A stretch of 45,601 nucleotides of DNA from Chloroflexota bacterium (GTDB taxonomy: Bacteria > Chloroflexota > Limnocylindria > Limnocylindrales > CSP1-4), in the NCBI GenBank assembly GCA_003158295.1, contig PMIP01000016.1, positions 210-45,810 of the forward strand, in the 5' to 3' direction. The notes under the pieces were generated by a model that was not told where the DNA came from, did no database searches, and saw only the letters and a program-made list of their open reading frames with translations. A program made the position numbers and the translations under genes. Each line of letters opens with the position of its first letter. Position 1 is the stretch's first letter. Positions 7,948 to 15,615 of the stretch are shown here, piece after piece.

Positions 7948-8658
7948 ATGGTGAATCCCGACGATAAGCACGTGACCCGCAAACGGCGCCCGCCGGCCGG
8001 CGATCGGCTTCGTTCCGAGTCCCTGGGTGCATCTGATTCCGACGAGAGCACATCCCGCGAGCATTCGGCATTCCGGCCCGTGACGCAGTCGGGCGAGGGA
8101 CAGAGTCAGAGCGCGCCGCCACCCTTCTTCAGGATCGCCAACGGTTCGGGGACGCGCCGCGGCCCCAGCTATCCCGCCTGGGAAAAGCCGCCCACGCCTT
8201 ACGACTACCCGCGACTGCGGAGCCGCGAACGACGTAAGCCGATATGGATCATGTGGCCCCCGATCTTTGCGGCCATCGGCGTCGGCCTGGTCCTGTTCGT
8301 GGTGGTGGTCCTGTCCGCCTTCTCGGGCCACCGGGGGACCGCCGTCGCGAGCCCTTCGTCCTCGCCGGGCGCCAGCCATTCCGTGAGGCCGTCGCAGATT
8401 CCGGTCGTCTCGCCGTCGGGCGTCAACGGCACGAGCGCGTCGCCGTCGGGCTTCAACGGCTCGCCCGCGCCCCAGGCGAGCTACGCGCAGTACAAGGTCC
8501 AGCCGGGCGACAGCGTGACCAAGATCGCGAAGGCCAAAGGGCTCAAATCCTGGGAGCTACTGCTGGCAAACCCGAATCTCACGCCCCCGTACACCCTCAA
8601 GATAGGCTCGTACCTCAACCTCCCGGTGCCCGGCCAGCTGACGCCATCGCCATCGTGA
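7948..8658 (+). CDS. LysM-domain single-pass membrane protein
   Basis: 236 residues. The first ~100 residues are polar and disordered, ending in a juxtamembrane block RRGPSYPAWEKPP then PRLRSRERR (70-96). One membrane helix follows (about 99-123), then a Ser/Pro/Gly linker with two SPSGxNG repeats (155-171) and a C-terminal LysM domain (about 181-226: YKVQPGDSVTKIAKAKG, LLLANPNL, LKIGSYLNLP). The topology implies a cytosolic N-terminus and a LysM outside that binds peptidoglycan or another glycan. No enzyme domain is present. The same juxtamembrane block and order of parts recur in the protein at 18973-19965. Start chosen at ATG 7948; a GTG directly follows. Confidence 0.85.
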   Translation: MVNPDDKHVTRKRRPPAGDRLRSESLGASDSDESTSREHSAFRPVTQSGEGQSQSAPPPFFRIANGSGTRRGPSYPAWEKPPTPYDYPRLRSRERRKPIWIMWPPIFAAIGVGLVLFVVVVLSAFSGHRGTAVASPSSSPGASHSVRPSQIPVVSPSGVNGTSASPSGFNGSPAPQASYAQYKVQPGDSVTKIAKAKGLKSWELLLANPNLTPPYTLKIGSYLNLPVPGQLTPSPS

Positions 8659-8712
8659 CGTCTACGGACTCTCTGGAGGCTGGCTGACCCTCCATTCTGG
8701 CCGCGAGATCCG

Positions 8713-9252
8713 ATGGGGCCATATCGAGGATCCACGTTGAACAGAGCCAGGCTCAGCAATGCCGCTGCCGTCTTCGTGACGCCCGACATTCGGGCCACGG
8801 CTCGCTACTACCGTGAGGTTTTCGGCTTTACGGTCGTTGAGCACTACGACGCAGAGGAGGCGTTCGCGACGATCTACCGCGACAGCGTCGAGGTCGTGCT
8901 GGTCGAGGCCAGGGGTGGCGAGGTCGAGTCCAATCGAGCCCGCTACGGGGCCGGCTTCGACATCTACTTCGATCCGGACACCCTCGAAGGCGTGGATGCC
9001 TTGCACGCCGAACTGAGGGCGAAGGGTGCTCGAATCCTGGGCCAGCCGGCGATGACGCCGTACGGCAGCTACGAGTTCGTTGTGGAGGATGTCGACGGCA
9101 GGCTGATCGGTATCGGGCGGATCAGCGATCGAGAGACCTTCTTCCGGGCGCCTTCGGCTGACGGATCGGGGCGAGGCCCGGCCGGGCCGGCCGCGGTTCG
9201 GCGAAGACCCGCCTTCAGTCCGCCCGGCTCTCAGTCGGCCAGGTCGATGTAG
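8713..9252 (+). CDS. VOC-fold (glyoxalase/bleomycin-resistance-like) protein
   Basis: Up to 179 residues from ATG 8713; a TTG at 8737 (LNRARLS) is an alternative closer to the domain. One VOC module of about 115 residues is seen: AAVFVTPDIRATARYYREVFGF, a central DIYFDPDTLEGVDALHAELRAKG and a late YGSYEFVVEDVDGRLIGIG. The family includes metal enzymes and binding proteins; GYEFVVEDxDG-like ends are common, but a full metal triad (His/Glu) is not obvious, so substrate is unknown. The last ~35 residues are low complexity and read into the convergent xth gene, overlapping its 3' end by 22 bases. Confidence 0.8.
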   Translation: MGPYRGSTLNRARLSNAAAVFVTPDIRATARYYREVFGFTVVEHYDAEEAFATIYRDSVEVVLVEARGGEVESNRARYGAGFDIYFDPDTLEGVDALHAELRAKGARILGQPAMTPYGSYEFVVEDVDGRLIGIGRISDRETFFRAPSADGSGRGPAGPAAVRRRPAFSPPGSQSARSM

Positions 9253-10076
9253 ACCGGGGCGTGGTCGGAGGGGAGCTTTCCCTTGCGGGCATCGCGGTCG
9301 ATCTCCGCGGCCGTGCAGCGGTCGGCCACGGAGCGGGTCACGTACAGGTGGTCGATGCGCATCCCCAGGCCCTTATGGAAGTTGCCGGCCCGGTAGTCCC
9401 ACCACGAGAACTTGCCGGGTTCGGGGCGGTGCAGCCGGTAGGCGTCCACAAGGCCCCAGTCGCGCAGCGCGGCCACGGCCGCCCGCTCGGGCTCCGAGAC
9501 GTGCGTGCCGCCGGCGAAGAAGGCCATGTCGTAGACGTCCGCATCCTCTGGAGCGACATTGAAGTCGCCGCCGATCACGAGCGGTTGGGCCGGATCGCAG
9601 TCCTCCCGCAGCCAGCGAGCCAGTCGCTCGAACCAGGCCAGCTTGGCTCGATAGAAGGGCGTGTCCAGGGCTCGACCGTTCGGGGCGTAGATGCTGACGA
9701 CGCGAATGCCGCCGCAGACCGCCGAGACCATACGGGCCTCGTCGGCCGTGGCTTCGGACGCCTCGGCCTCCAGTGCCTCGGCCATGGGGGCCGAGCCGGT
9801 CTCGGGGCCCGGGGAGCGCCGGACCGGACCGTCGCCGAAGTTCGTGACGATCTCCGCGATCCCGACCCGGCTCGCGATGGCGACGCCGTTCCAGCGCCCT
9901 TCGCCGTGGTGGGCCAGCTCGTAGCCTGCCATCCGGAACGGCATCTCGGGCGCGGCTTCGTCGGAGAGTTTGGTCTCCTGCATCAGCAGCACGTCCGGCT
10001 CGCGCTGGGCAAGCCACTCCTCGACCCGCTCCATACGGGCCTTGAGCGAGTTCACGTTCCAGGTTGCGATGCGCAT
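9231..10076 (-). CDS. xth: Exodeoxyribonuclease III / AP endonuclease
   Basis: Cuts DNA 5' to abasic sites and degrades 3' ends in base-excision repair. 281 residues, starting MRIATWNVNSLKAR. Catalytic motifs are in place: Asn7, Glu34 in LMQETKL, IYAPNG, GGDFNVAP and the terminal SDHAPV with the Asp-His pair. An Ala/Glu-rich insert of about 30 residues lies before the VVSIYAPNG strand. It is the last gene of a minus-strand cluster, 11 bases after the DUF3788 gene, and its 3' end overlaps the convergent VOC gene. Confidence 0.94.
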   Translation of the reverse strand: MRIATWNVNSLKARMERVEEWLAQREPDVLLMQETKLSDEAAPEMPFRMAGYELAHHGEGRWNGVAIASRVGIAEIVTNFGDGPVRRSPGPETGSAPMAEALEAEASEATADEARMVSAVCGGIRVVSIYAPNGRALDTPFYRAKLAWFERLARWLREDCDPAQPLVIGGDFNVAPEDADVYDMAFFAGGTHVSEPERAAVAALRDWGLVDAYRLHRPEPGKFSWWDYRAGNFHKGLGMRIDHLYVTRSVADRCTAAEIDRDARKGKLPSDHAPVYIDLAD

Positions 10077-10087
10077 CGATCGTGCTC

Positions 10088-10498
10088 CTACGCCCGTTCC
10101 GCGATGAGCTTCGTGATCAGCAACTCAGCCGGCCCGATCGCCGACTGGCCGCCCACTTCGAACGCGAGGGCGAAGCCTTCCGGGTACTTCCTGGCCGAAG
10201 AGAGCGCCTCATGCACGGAGACGAGCTCCGGGTCGCGAAGCATGTCCTCGCGCTCTCTTTCGCGAATGGCCATGCTCATTCTGAAGCCCTGGTTCAGTGG
10301 TATCAGGTAGAGCAACGCCTTCTTTCGATCGTGGATCTTGAGTATCCATCCGCCGGTCCTGGTGAAGGTCCAGTCCCGGACGAACGCCGTCGTGTGGCCG
10401 AGTATCGCCCGATAGTCGCCGTACGCGGGTCCGAGCGCTGCCTGGAGCGATTCGTCGTTCGGCTTGCTCGATTGGGCCAGAAACGGCCGCTCGGCCAT
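10088..10498 (-). CDS. DUF3788-family protein
   Basis: 136 residues starting at ATG 10498 with GGGGAG five bases upstream. It shows the pattern of the DUF3788 family: an N-terminal helix region with LGPAYGDYRAIL, then WTFTRTGGWILKIHDRKKALLYLIPLNQGFRMSMAI, a Lys-rich strand hairpin, and a C-terminal helix. Members are small cytosolic proteins of unknown function with a DUF1801/YdhG-like look. No catalytic residues are known. It sits between the ACT-DUF5612 gene and xth, with gaps of 19 and 11 bases, so it is probably cotranscribed with both. Confidence 0.75.
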   Translation of the reverse strand: MAERPFLAQSSKPNDESLQAALGPAYGDYRAILGHTTAFVRDWTFTRTGGWILKIHDRKKALLYLIPLNQGFRMSMAIREREREDMLRDPELVSVHEALSSARKYPEGFALAFEVGGQSAIGPAELLITKLIAERA

Positions 10499-10517
10499 TG
10501 TTCTCCCCGGCGTCGAT

Positions 10518-11201
10518 CTAGTAGCGGCGGCCCTTCTGGCGGGCGAAGTCGAACTTGGCGGTGTCGGCGATCCCCATGACCGCCATCGTGCCGGCCTGAA
10601 CCGGATCGGTGACCACGAGGTCCGCCACGTCCGTGACCGATCCGACCATGTTGAGGGCGACTACCGGGATACCGAGCGCCTGGATCTCCCGGACGGCCCT
10701 GGTGATGTCGCCGCCCATGATCGAGCCGGCAAGCAGGAGGGCGCGCGCTCGGTCGAGGTCGGCCACGGCGCGCACCGCCGCCGCCAGGTTTTCCTCGCCG
10801 ACGAGCGGGATCGTGTCGACCGAGATCTTCTCGCCGCGGATGTTGTGCCGGTCAGCCTCGCTGACGGCGCCGAGGACGGCCTGGGCGATCTGCGCGCCGC
10901 CGCCCACGACGATGAGCCGCTTGCCGAAAACCTTGTCGAGGGCTTTGGTCTTCCGGCAGCCTCTGAGCGCCGGCATGTGATCGAGGACGCCGGTGACCTC
11001 CTCCTCCGTCAGCCCCTCGACCTCCAGCTCGATCTCGACCAGCGGACCTGCTTCGGCCTCCGCCCAGCGGCGGACGGTACTGAGCGTCCGGACCGTACCG
11101 CCGGCCGCGGCCACCTGCGCCGCGATCTGGCCAATTGCCGCGGGCCGGTCGGCGAAGTCGAGGCGGACGGCGACGGTGGGGGCGTGCTCCGGGCGCGGCA
11201 T
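10518..11201 (-). CDS. ACT domain plus DUF5612-like protein
   Basis: 227 residues. The first ~75 residues form an ACT-like domain ([26 protein letters not shown]), usually a small-ligand sensor. The rest contains [41 protein letters not shown] and an end with [24 protein letters not shown], which resembles the DUF5612 region known mainly from methanogenic archaea. The GGGAQIAQA loop suggests nucleotide or phosphate binding. Starts at ATG 11201, five bases after the ACT gene stop. Function is unknown; the double ACT arrangement with its neighbour suggests amino-acid-responsive regulation, which is inference. Confidence 0.7.
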   Translation of the reverse strand: MPRPEHAPTVAVRLDFADRPAAIGQIAAQVAAAGGTVRTLSTVRRWAEAEAGPLVEIELEVEGLTEEEVTGVLDHMPALRGCRKTKALDKVFGKRLIVVGGGAQIAQAVLGAVSEADRHNIRGEKISVDTIPLVGEENLAAAVRAVADLDRARALLLAGSIMGGDITRAVREIQALGIPVVALNMVGSVTDVADLVVTDPVQAGTMAVMGIADTAKFDFARQKGRRY

Positions 11202-11206
11202 CTCGT

Positions 11207-11488
11207 CTAGCTCCCGGCGCTCATGTCGCGATCGGTCAGCCCGGTGGCGCGAGACATGTCGTCCAGGGTCAGGCTCTCCTCGGGATCGTGCTCCTCGAAG
11301 GCGAGCTTGAGCCCGTCAAAGGCGGCTCGGGTTCCGGTCGCGTCGTTGGTGGAGAGCATGAGGGCACCCTCCGTGTCCTCGGCGATTCCGACGATGGCGG
11401 TGATGTTGATGCCTCGCTCGCCGAGGGCGGCCGCCATCCTCGCCAGCGAACCCGGCTTGTCATCGAGCTGAACTGTGAACCAGACCAC
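11207..11488 (-). CDS. Small ACT-domain protein
   Basis: 93 residues from GTG 11488, chosen because a perfect AGGAGG lies six bases upstream; longer forms would have a low-complexity N-terminus. A single ACT domain is seen: [33 protein letters not shown], with the Asp-Lys-Pro-Gly loop that binds amino acids in ACT regulators. The tail ([18 protein letters not shown]) is acidic. It is the first gene of the cluster ACT, ACT-DUF5612, DUF3788, xth. It is likely a ligand-binding regulatory subunit; the partner is not known. Confidence 0.8.
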   Translation of the reverse strand: MVWFTVQLDDKPGSLARMAAALGERGINITAIVGIAEDTEGALMLSTNDATGTRAAFDGLKLAFEEHDPEESLTLDDMSRATGLTDRDMSAGS

Positions 11489-11494
11489 GCCGCA

Positions 11495-11500
11495 CCTCCT
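11495..11500 (-). promoter_or_regulatory. Consensus ribosome binding site
   Basis: AGGAGG on the minus strand, six bases before GTG 11488. It decides the start of the ACT gene and is the best match to the anti-Shine-Dalgarno sequence in this window, where many other genes have weak sites or none. Confidence 0.7.
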
Positions 11501-11638
11501 ACACGGATGGTACCCGCCGCCGCGGGTTGAGGGGAGGGGAGTAGGCAGTTCAGGGCCGTCTTCCGGCACAACGGCGCCCCAGCTCTCCCGGCGCGATTCG
11601 CGTGCACCGCCGGGCTCGTGCAACGGCAACGTTGGCGC

Positions 11639-11644
11639 TAGCCT
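11639..11644 (+). promoter_or_regulatory. -10 element TAGCCT, leaderless start
   Basis: TAGCCT lies six bases before ATG 11651. With transcription starting about 6-7 bases downstream of a -10 box, the mRNA would begin at the start codon. No ribosome site is possible in the remaining space beyond cctcc. Confidence 0.45.
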
Positions 11645-11650
11645 TCCTCC

Positions 11651-12025
11651 ATGGCCGCTCCCGCCGCGCTCAGAGTCCAGATCTTCGGCCTCGCCGACTC
11701 GCGGCCCACGCAGGCCTCGTTGCGCTTCTTCAAGGAGCGCCGCGTGGATGTCACCTTCGTGGACCTGCGCAAGCGGCCGATCGCGCCGGGGGAGCTGCGC
11801 CGGTTCGCGGAGCGGCTCGGCGCGGCAGCCCTGCTGGATACGGACGGCCGCGAGTACAAGGACCTGGGACTCGGCTACATGCGGTTGGGCGACGACGAGA
11901 TCGTGGATCGATTGCTCTCCAGCAACCGGCTGCTTCGGTTGCCTCTGGTCCGATTCGGCGAGTCTGTGACGGCCGGCCCGGCGGACGCGACCTGGAAGGC
12001 CTGGCTGGCGGCGACTCCGAAGTAG
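11651..12025 (+). CDS. ArsC/Spx-fold protein lacking cysteine
   Basis: 124 residues with the thioredoxin-like ArsC/Spx arrangement: a first strand LRVQIFGLADSRPTQASLRFF, then VDVTFVDLRKRPIAPGELRRF, a helix region, and the late LPLVRFGESVTAG that matches the family RPLL strand. The usual Cys (CxxC in Spx, CGTC-like in YffB/ArsC) is replaced by Leu-Ala-Asp-Ser, and the whole protein contains no Cys at all. It therefore cannot carry out the thiol chemistry of arsenate reductases. More likely it is a binding or regulatory protein, for example Spx-like contact with RNA polymerase, but that is inference. Confidence 0.75.
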   Translation: MAAPAALRVQIFGLADSRPTQASLRFFKERRVDVTFVDLRKRPIAPGELRRFAERLGAAALLDTDGREYKDLGLGYMRLGDDEIVDRLLSSNRLLRLPLVRFGESVTAGPADATWKAWLAATPK

Positions 12026-12140
12026 GCCCAGGCCCGGACGATCGGCCGTGCCCCACCCGAGAACCGGCCGGCCCTCCGCGTCTCACCGGACCCTCGGCCA
12101 CCGGCCGGTCCGGCATCGGGTCGACAGCCGGGGAGTCGCC

Positions 12141-12173
12141 CGCACGGCGGACCGCACGGCGGACCGCACGGCG
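12141..12173. repeat. 12-bp tandem repeat
   Basis: The unit cgcacggcggac is present twice in full and once in part, just upstream of the LOG gene. It lies outside coding sequence and may be slippage-derived. Confidence 0.6.
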
Positions 12174-12208
12174 TGGCATCCTCTATCGGTAACGATCAGG
12201 AGAGACCG

Positions 12209-13210
12209 ATGCCTCGCTCGCCACACAAGAAAGACAAGGACGGTACGAGACCGTCCCAGAAGACCAGGCCGTCGCATCCGCGGACCTCACTCATGCCGGA
12301 GCCGCCTGCCGCCCCTCCAGCCGAAGCCTCCGGCGCGACTCTTCCGGCGCGGCCGAGCATCGCTGCCGGCGGCGCCGGCAGCGGAGTGGTGATCCCCTCG
12401 GACTCATACAGTGACCACGGCCGCCGCCGGGCCGGCCGGGTGACGTACCAGCCCAAGGCCGCGGCGATTCTGACGACTCACGCCCGAACGGAGGACGAGC
12501 GTCTCCTCGACACGGGAGCCCGGCCGGACTTCCGCGACTCGGATCCATGGCGCTCGCTGCGCATCCTGGCCGAGTTCGTGGAAGGTTTCGATGCCCTGGC
12601 CAGCATCGGCAAGGCGATAACCATCTTCGGTTCGGCGCGCATCGGGGAGGGCGATCCGTACTACGCCAAGGCCCGGAAGCTGGCAGGCCTGCTCGCCAAG
12701 GACGGCTTTGCCGTCATCACCGGCGGTGGCCCCGGCATCATGGAAGCGGCCAACCGCGGATGCCACGACGCGGGTGGGCTTTCGATCGGCTGCAACATCG
12801 AGCTGCCGCACGAGCAGGCGATCAATCGGTACGTGGATCTCGGCGTCGAGTTCCGCTACTTCTTCGCCCGCAAGATGATGTTCGTGAAGTACGCCGACGG
12901 GTTCGCCATCTTTCCCGGCGGGTTCGGCACTCTCGACGAGCTTTTCGAGTCGCTGACACTGATCCAGACGGGCAAGATCAAGCACTTCCCCGTCGTGCTG
13001 GTCGGAACGGAGTACTGGTCCGGTTTGCTCGATTGGCTCAGGACTGAAGCCGTTGCCCGCGGCGCCATCGAGATGGCGGACATGGATCTGCTCCAGTGCA
13101 CGGACGACATGGACGAGGCTTGCCGGATGCTCACGGCGGGCGTCACGGAACGAGCACAGGAGGTCGAAGAGCCGGCACGAACGCGCGGCCGGACCGCGCC
13201 GCATCGGTAG
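12209..13210 (+). CDS. LOG-family (TIGR00730-like) nucleoside phosphoribohydrolase
   Basis: 333 residues from ATG 12209, which has AGGAGA at 12198-12203. The N-terminal ~110 residues are basic, Pro-rich and disordered. The Rossmann-fold LOG domain follows (about 115-310) with both signature motifs: GGGPGIMEAANRG (172-184) and PGGFGTLDE (236-244), the second holding the catalytic Glu. Family members hydrolyse cytokinin or purine nucleoside 5'-monophosphates to base and ribose 5-phosphate. The domain length and LSIGCNIELPHEQ stretch suit the longer bacterial type. It stands alone; a role in nucleotide salvage or stress is possible. Confidence 0.9.
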   Translation: MPRSPHKKDKDGTRPSQKTRPSHPRTSLMPEPPAAPPAEASGATLPARPSIAAGGAGSGVVIPSDSYSDHGRRRAGRVTYQPKAAAILTTHARTEDERLLDTGARPDFRDSDPWRSLRILAEFVEGFDALASIGKAITIFGSARIGEGDPYYAKARKLAGLLAKDGFAVITGGGPGIMEAANRGCHDAGGLSIGCNIELPHEQAINRYVDLGVEFRYFFARKMMFVKYADGFAIFPGGFGTLDELFESLTLIQTGKIKHFPVVLVGTEYWSGLLDWLRTEAVARGAIEMADMDLLQCTDDMDEACRMLTAGVTERAQEVEEPARTRGRTAPHR

Positions 13211-13245
13211 CCTGGCCCGCGGCTGGGGCGAGCGGGTAGCCGACG

Positions 13246-14361
13246 CTACTCCGGCAGGATCGGGAGCTGCGCTTCCAGGTGCCCCTCGCGGATACGAGCC
13301 GGGTAGTAGCGGGGCCGGTTGACGCGGGTCAGGCGGCGCGCCGCGAGTTTCTTGGTGGGCGGCTCCGGCTTCAGCTCCATCCCCGACGGAGACCACGGCG
13401 AGTGGTACCGGCCGTCGGCGTCCAGACCGCCGGTCGTCGGCATCCGGACGGTCTCGCCGGAACGAAGGTCGAAGCGTCCCTCGTGGAGCGGGCAGGCGAC
13501 CACGCAGCCCTCGAGCTCCCCGATCGAGAGTGGCGCGGACATGTGCGGGCAGCGATCGTCGCTGACCACGATCCCGTCGTCCGTCCAGGCCACCAGCAGG
13601 TCGAGATCCGCCCGCGTGACCCGGCGCATGCTCCCGGGCTCCAGGTCCGATACGGCGGCGATCTCGACGAACGGCGCCGCCCGTGTCCCGGGCGCTCGGA
13701 GCTCGCGCGGGAAGCGGGCAATGGGCGGAGCGGCGGAGGTCCGGCCCGATGGCGCCGACGGGCGACCCGGCTCTGGCGGGGCTCCTGTCGCGGCGAGGTC
13801 GTCGGCCAGGTCCGCTGGTGTCATGGAGAACATGACGACATCGACGGGCCGGTTGTCGCGGTCCGAGTCCCAGTTCCGGACCAGTCCCTCGTAGCGGAAG
13901 CCGGCCTTCTCGGCCACGGCCTGAGACGCAACGTTGCCGGGAAGGGTCCATAGGGCCAGGCGCTCGATGGCCAGCGATTCGAAAGCCCAGCGCGTGATGA
14001 GGCGGACGGCCCTCGTGGCCACACCGCGGCCTCGAGCCTCGGATGCCACCATGTAGCCGATAGCGTGGCGCCGTGAGTTGGGCCCCACGTGCAGCCCGAC
14101 CGAGCCTATGTACCGGTCGGACGCGGCGTCAGCTATCGCGAACTCGTACCCTGTTCCGTCGCGCCAGGATTGCAGCGCCATGAGGATGAAGCGTCGCGCG
14201 TCGGCCTCGGCGTAGGGCGCCGGGATGACCGGGATCCAGCGCTGGACGGCCGGGTCCTGGCAGGCGGCCGTGATGTCGAGCGCGTCGTCCGCACGGAAGG
14301 GCCGCAGCGATATCACGCCGTCGCTGAGCGGAGGATTCGGTGGGCTTAGCTTCTCGGGCAT
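13246..14361 (-). CDS. GNAT acetyltransferase fused to a Rieske [2Fe-2S] domain
   Basis: 371 residues. Residues 15-180 are a RimJ/RimL-type N-acetyltransferase: VISLRPFRADDALDI, the acetyl-CoA loop ARGRGVAT (109-116), and ERLALWTLPGNVASQAVAEKAGF (133-155). A Pro/Ala linker (185-228) leads to a Rieske domain (about 230-325): Cys271 and His273 in DRCPHMSAPL, and Cys290 and His293 in VACPLHEGRFD, the exact CxH...CxxH cluster pattern, followed by a typical ferredoxin-like strand region. The C-terminal ~45 residues are basic. No stop or frameshift lies between the halves. GNAT plus Rieske in one chain is not an arrangement I recognise. The acceptor of the acetyl group and the electron partner are unknown. 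Confidence 0.88.
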   Translation of the reverse strand: MPEKLSPPNPPLSDGVISLRPFRADDALDITAACQDPAVQRWIPVIPAPYAEADARRFILMALQSWRDGTGYEFAIADAASDRYIGSVGLHVGPNSRRHAIGYMVASEARGRGVATRAVRLITRWAFESLAIERLALWTLPGNVASQAVAEKAGFRYEGLVRNWDSDRDNRPVDVVMFSMTPADLADDLAATGAPPEPGRPSAPSGRTSAAPPIARFPRELRAPGTRAAPFVEIAAVSDLEPGSMRRVTRADLDLLVAWTDDGIVVSDDRCPHMSAPLSIGELEGCVVACPLHEGRFDLRSGETVRMPTTGGLDADGRYHSPWSPSGMELKPEPPTKKLAARRLTRVNRPRYYPARIREGHLEAQLPILPE

Positions 14362-14368
14362 GATCGGA

Positions 14369-14374
14369 AGTATG
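14369..14374 (-). promoter_or_regulatory. -10 element CATACT, leaderless start
   Basis: CATACT on the minus strand is seven bases before ATG 14361 of the GNAT-Rieske gene, the same spacing as other putative leaderless starts in this window. The first base departs from TAnnnT. Confidence 0.3.
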
Positions 14375-14421
14375 CCGGTTCCCTGGCCGGAGGCCGCCTT
14401 CCTCGATGTTGTGAGAAAGGG

Positions 14422-14455
14422 AAGGCGGGCCGGTGAGGGGGGGCCGGCCCGCCTT
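14422..14455 (+). other. Perfect 12-bp inverted repeat with G-rich loop
   Basis: Arms aaggcgggccgg (14422-14433) and ccggcccgcctt (14444-14455) are perfectly complementary around a 10-base loop tgaggggggg. It lacks a following T-run and lies between divergent genes, so it is not placed like a normal terminator. It could be the first hairpin of a structured leader for the gene at 14639, or an operator. Confidence 0.6.
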
Positions 14456-14525
14456 AGGTGTGAGCAGTGGCAGGGTCGTCGGGACAGGCCATCGGGCCCC
14501 TGACCGACGGACGCGCCAAATTCTA

Positions 14526-14555
14526 CCGGGCGACAGAGCTTCCTGCATCGCCCGG
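14526..14555 (+). other. Second hairpin of the 14422-14638 leader
   Basis: Arms ccgggcga (14526-14533) and tcgcccgg (14548-14555) are perfect, with a 14-base loop. A further potential stem (cagggtc... with ...gcccctg, about 14471-14502) lies between this and the first hairpin. Together they give the next gene a folded 5' region of about 200 bases. Confidence 0.5.
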
Positions 14556-14638
14556 ATGTGCTTTTCGGCGAGGAGAGGGATCATTCACCTGCCGACAGCC
14601 GAGGTCGGTGAAACTGCCCATGCTGCCCGGAGGTCGCG

Positions 14639-15592
14639 ATGCGATTCGCACTGATGATCGAGCCCCAACAGGGACTCTCCTACGCCGAGCAGCTCGAGAT
14701 TGCCCGGCTGGCCGAACGCCTTGGATTCGAGGCTTTCTTCCGATCGGACCACTACCGCAGCTTTCCGGGCCCGGACGACAGGCCCACCACGGATGCCTGG
14801 ACGGTCCTGGCCGGAATCGCCCGTGAGACGACGCGCATCCGGCTCGGCACGCTGGTCTCGCCCGTGACGTTCCGCCATCCCGGGTCCTTTGCCAAGGTCG
14901 TGACCACGGCGGATGAGATGAGCGGCGGTCGAATCGAGGTCGGGGTGGGAGCCGGCTGGAATGAGCCGGAGCACACGCGACTCGGCTTGGCCTTCCCGGA
15001 GATCGTCGAACGGGCCGATCTCATGGAGGACGAGCTGGCGATCCTCCACGGCCTGTGGGAGGAGCCGGACGGCTGGTCGTTCCAGGGCAAGAAGGTTCGG
15101 ATCGAGTCGGCGTCGTTCGCTCCCAAGCCGGTCCAGCGCCCCCATCCGCCGATCATCGTCGGCGGGGAGGGGAGTCCCCGTTCGCTGCGCCTGGCCGCTC
15201 GCTACGCCGACGAGTACAACATGTCCAGCAGCGATCCGGATACCTGCGCAGGGGCCTTCGCCCGGCTGGACGAGCAGTGCCGCAAGATCGGTAGAGACCC
15301 CGCCGCCGTGACGCACTCGGTCATGGCGGGCCTGCTGATCGGCCGAGACGAGGCCGACCTGGCCGGCCGGGCGCAGGCTCAGCTGGCCTTCGTTGGTGAA
15401 GCCGGCACGGATGCCGGGGCCTGGCTGGAGGCTCGCCGGAAGCGCTGGATTGCCGGCATTCCGACCGAGGCTCGGGCGATGGTCGCGCGCTTCGAAGCGG
15501 CGGGTGCGCAACGGATCATGCTGCAGGACATGCTGCCCCGCGACCACGGAATGATCGAGCTGGCGGCGGGCGAACTGCTAGGGAGAGGCTGA
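14639..15592 (+). CDS. Luciferase-like (LLM) F420/FMN-dependent oxidoreductase
   Basis: 317 residues from ATG 14639 with GGAGG at 14629-14633. The TIM-barrel luciferase-like fold shows MRFALMIEPQ, the FFRSDHYRSF strand, TTRIRLGTLVSPVTFRHP, GGRIEVGVGAGWNEPEH and HPPIIVGGEGSPRSLRLAARYADEYN. The VGAGW and SPVTFRHP elements are those of F420-dependent rather than bacterial-luciferase members, so F420 is the likelier cofactor, which would fit a Chloroflexota or actinobacterial host. The substrate is unknown. It follows a hairpin-rich leader and is convergent with sodX. Confidence 0.9.
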   Translation: MRFALMIEPQQGLSYAEQLEIARLAERLGFEAFFRSDHYRSFPGPDDRPTTDAWTVLAGIARETTRIRLGTLVSPVTFRHPGSFAKVVTTADEMSGGRIEVGVGAGWNEPEHTRLGLAFPEIVERADLMEDELAILHGLWEEPDGWSFQGKKVRIESASFAPKPVQRPHPPIIVGGEGSPRSLRLAARYADEYNMSSSDPDTCAGAFARLDEQCRKIGRDPAAVTHSVMAGLLIGRDEADLAGRAQAQLAFVGEAGTDAGAWLEARRKRWIAGIPTEARAMVARFEAAGAQRIMLQDMLPRDHGMIELAAGELLGRG

Positions 15593-15615
15593 CCCGAACG
15601 GCGGAGCTCGGTCTA

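Noticed and set aside
12404-13951. 515-codon minus-strand frame overlapping the LOG and GNAT-Rieske genes
   Set aside because: Low-complexity Arg/Pro/Gly sequence, antisense or out of frame to two well-supported genes.
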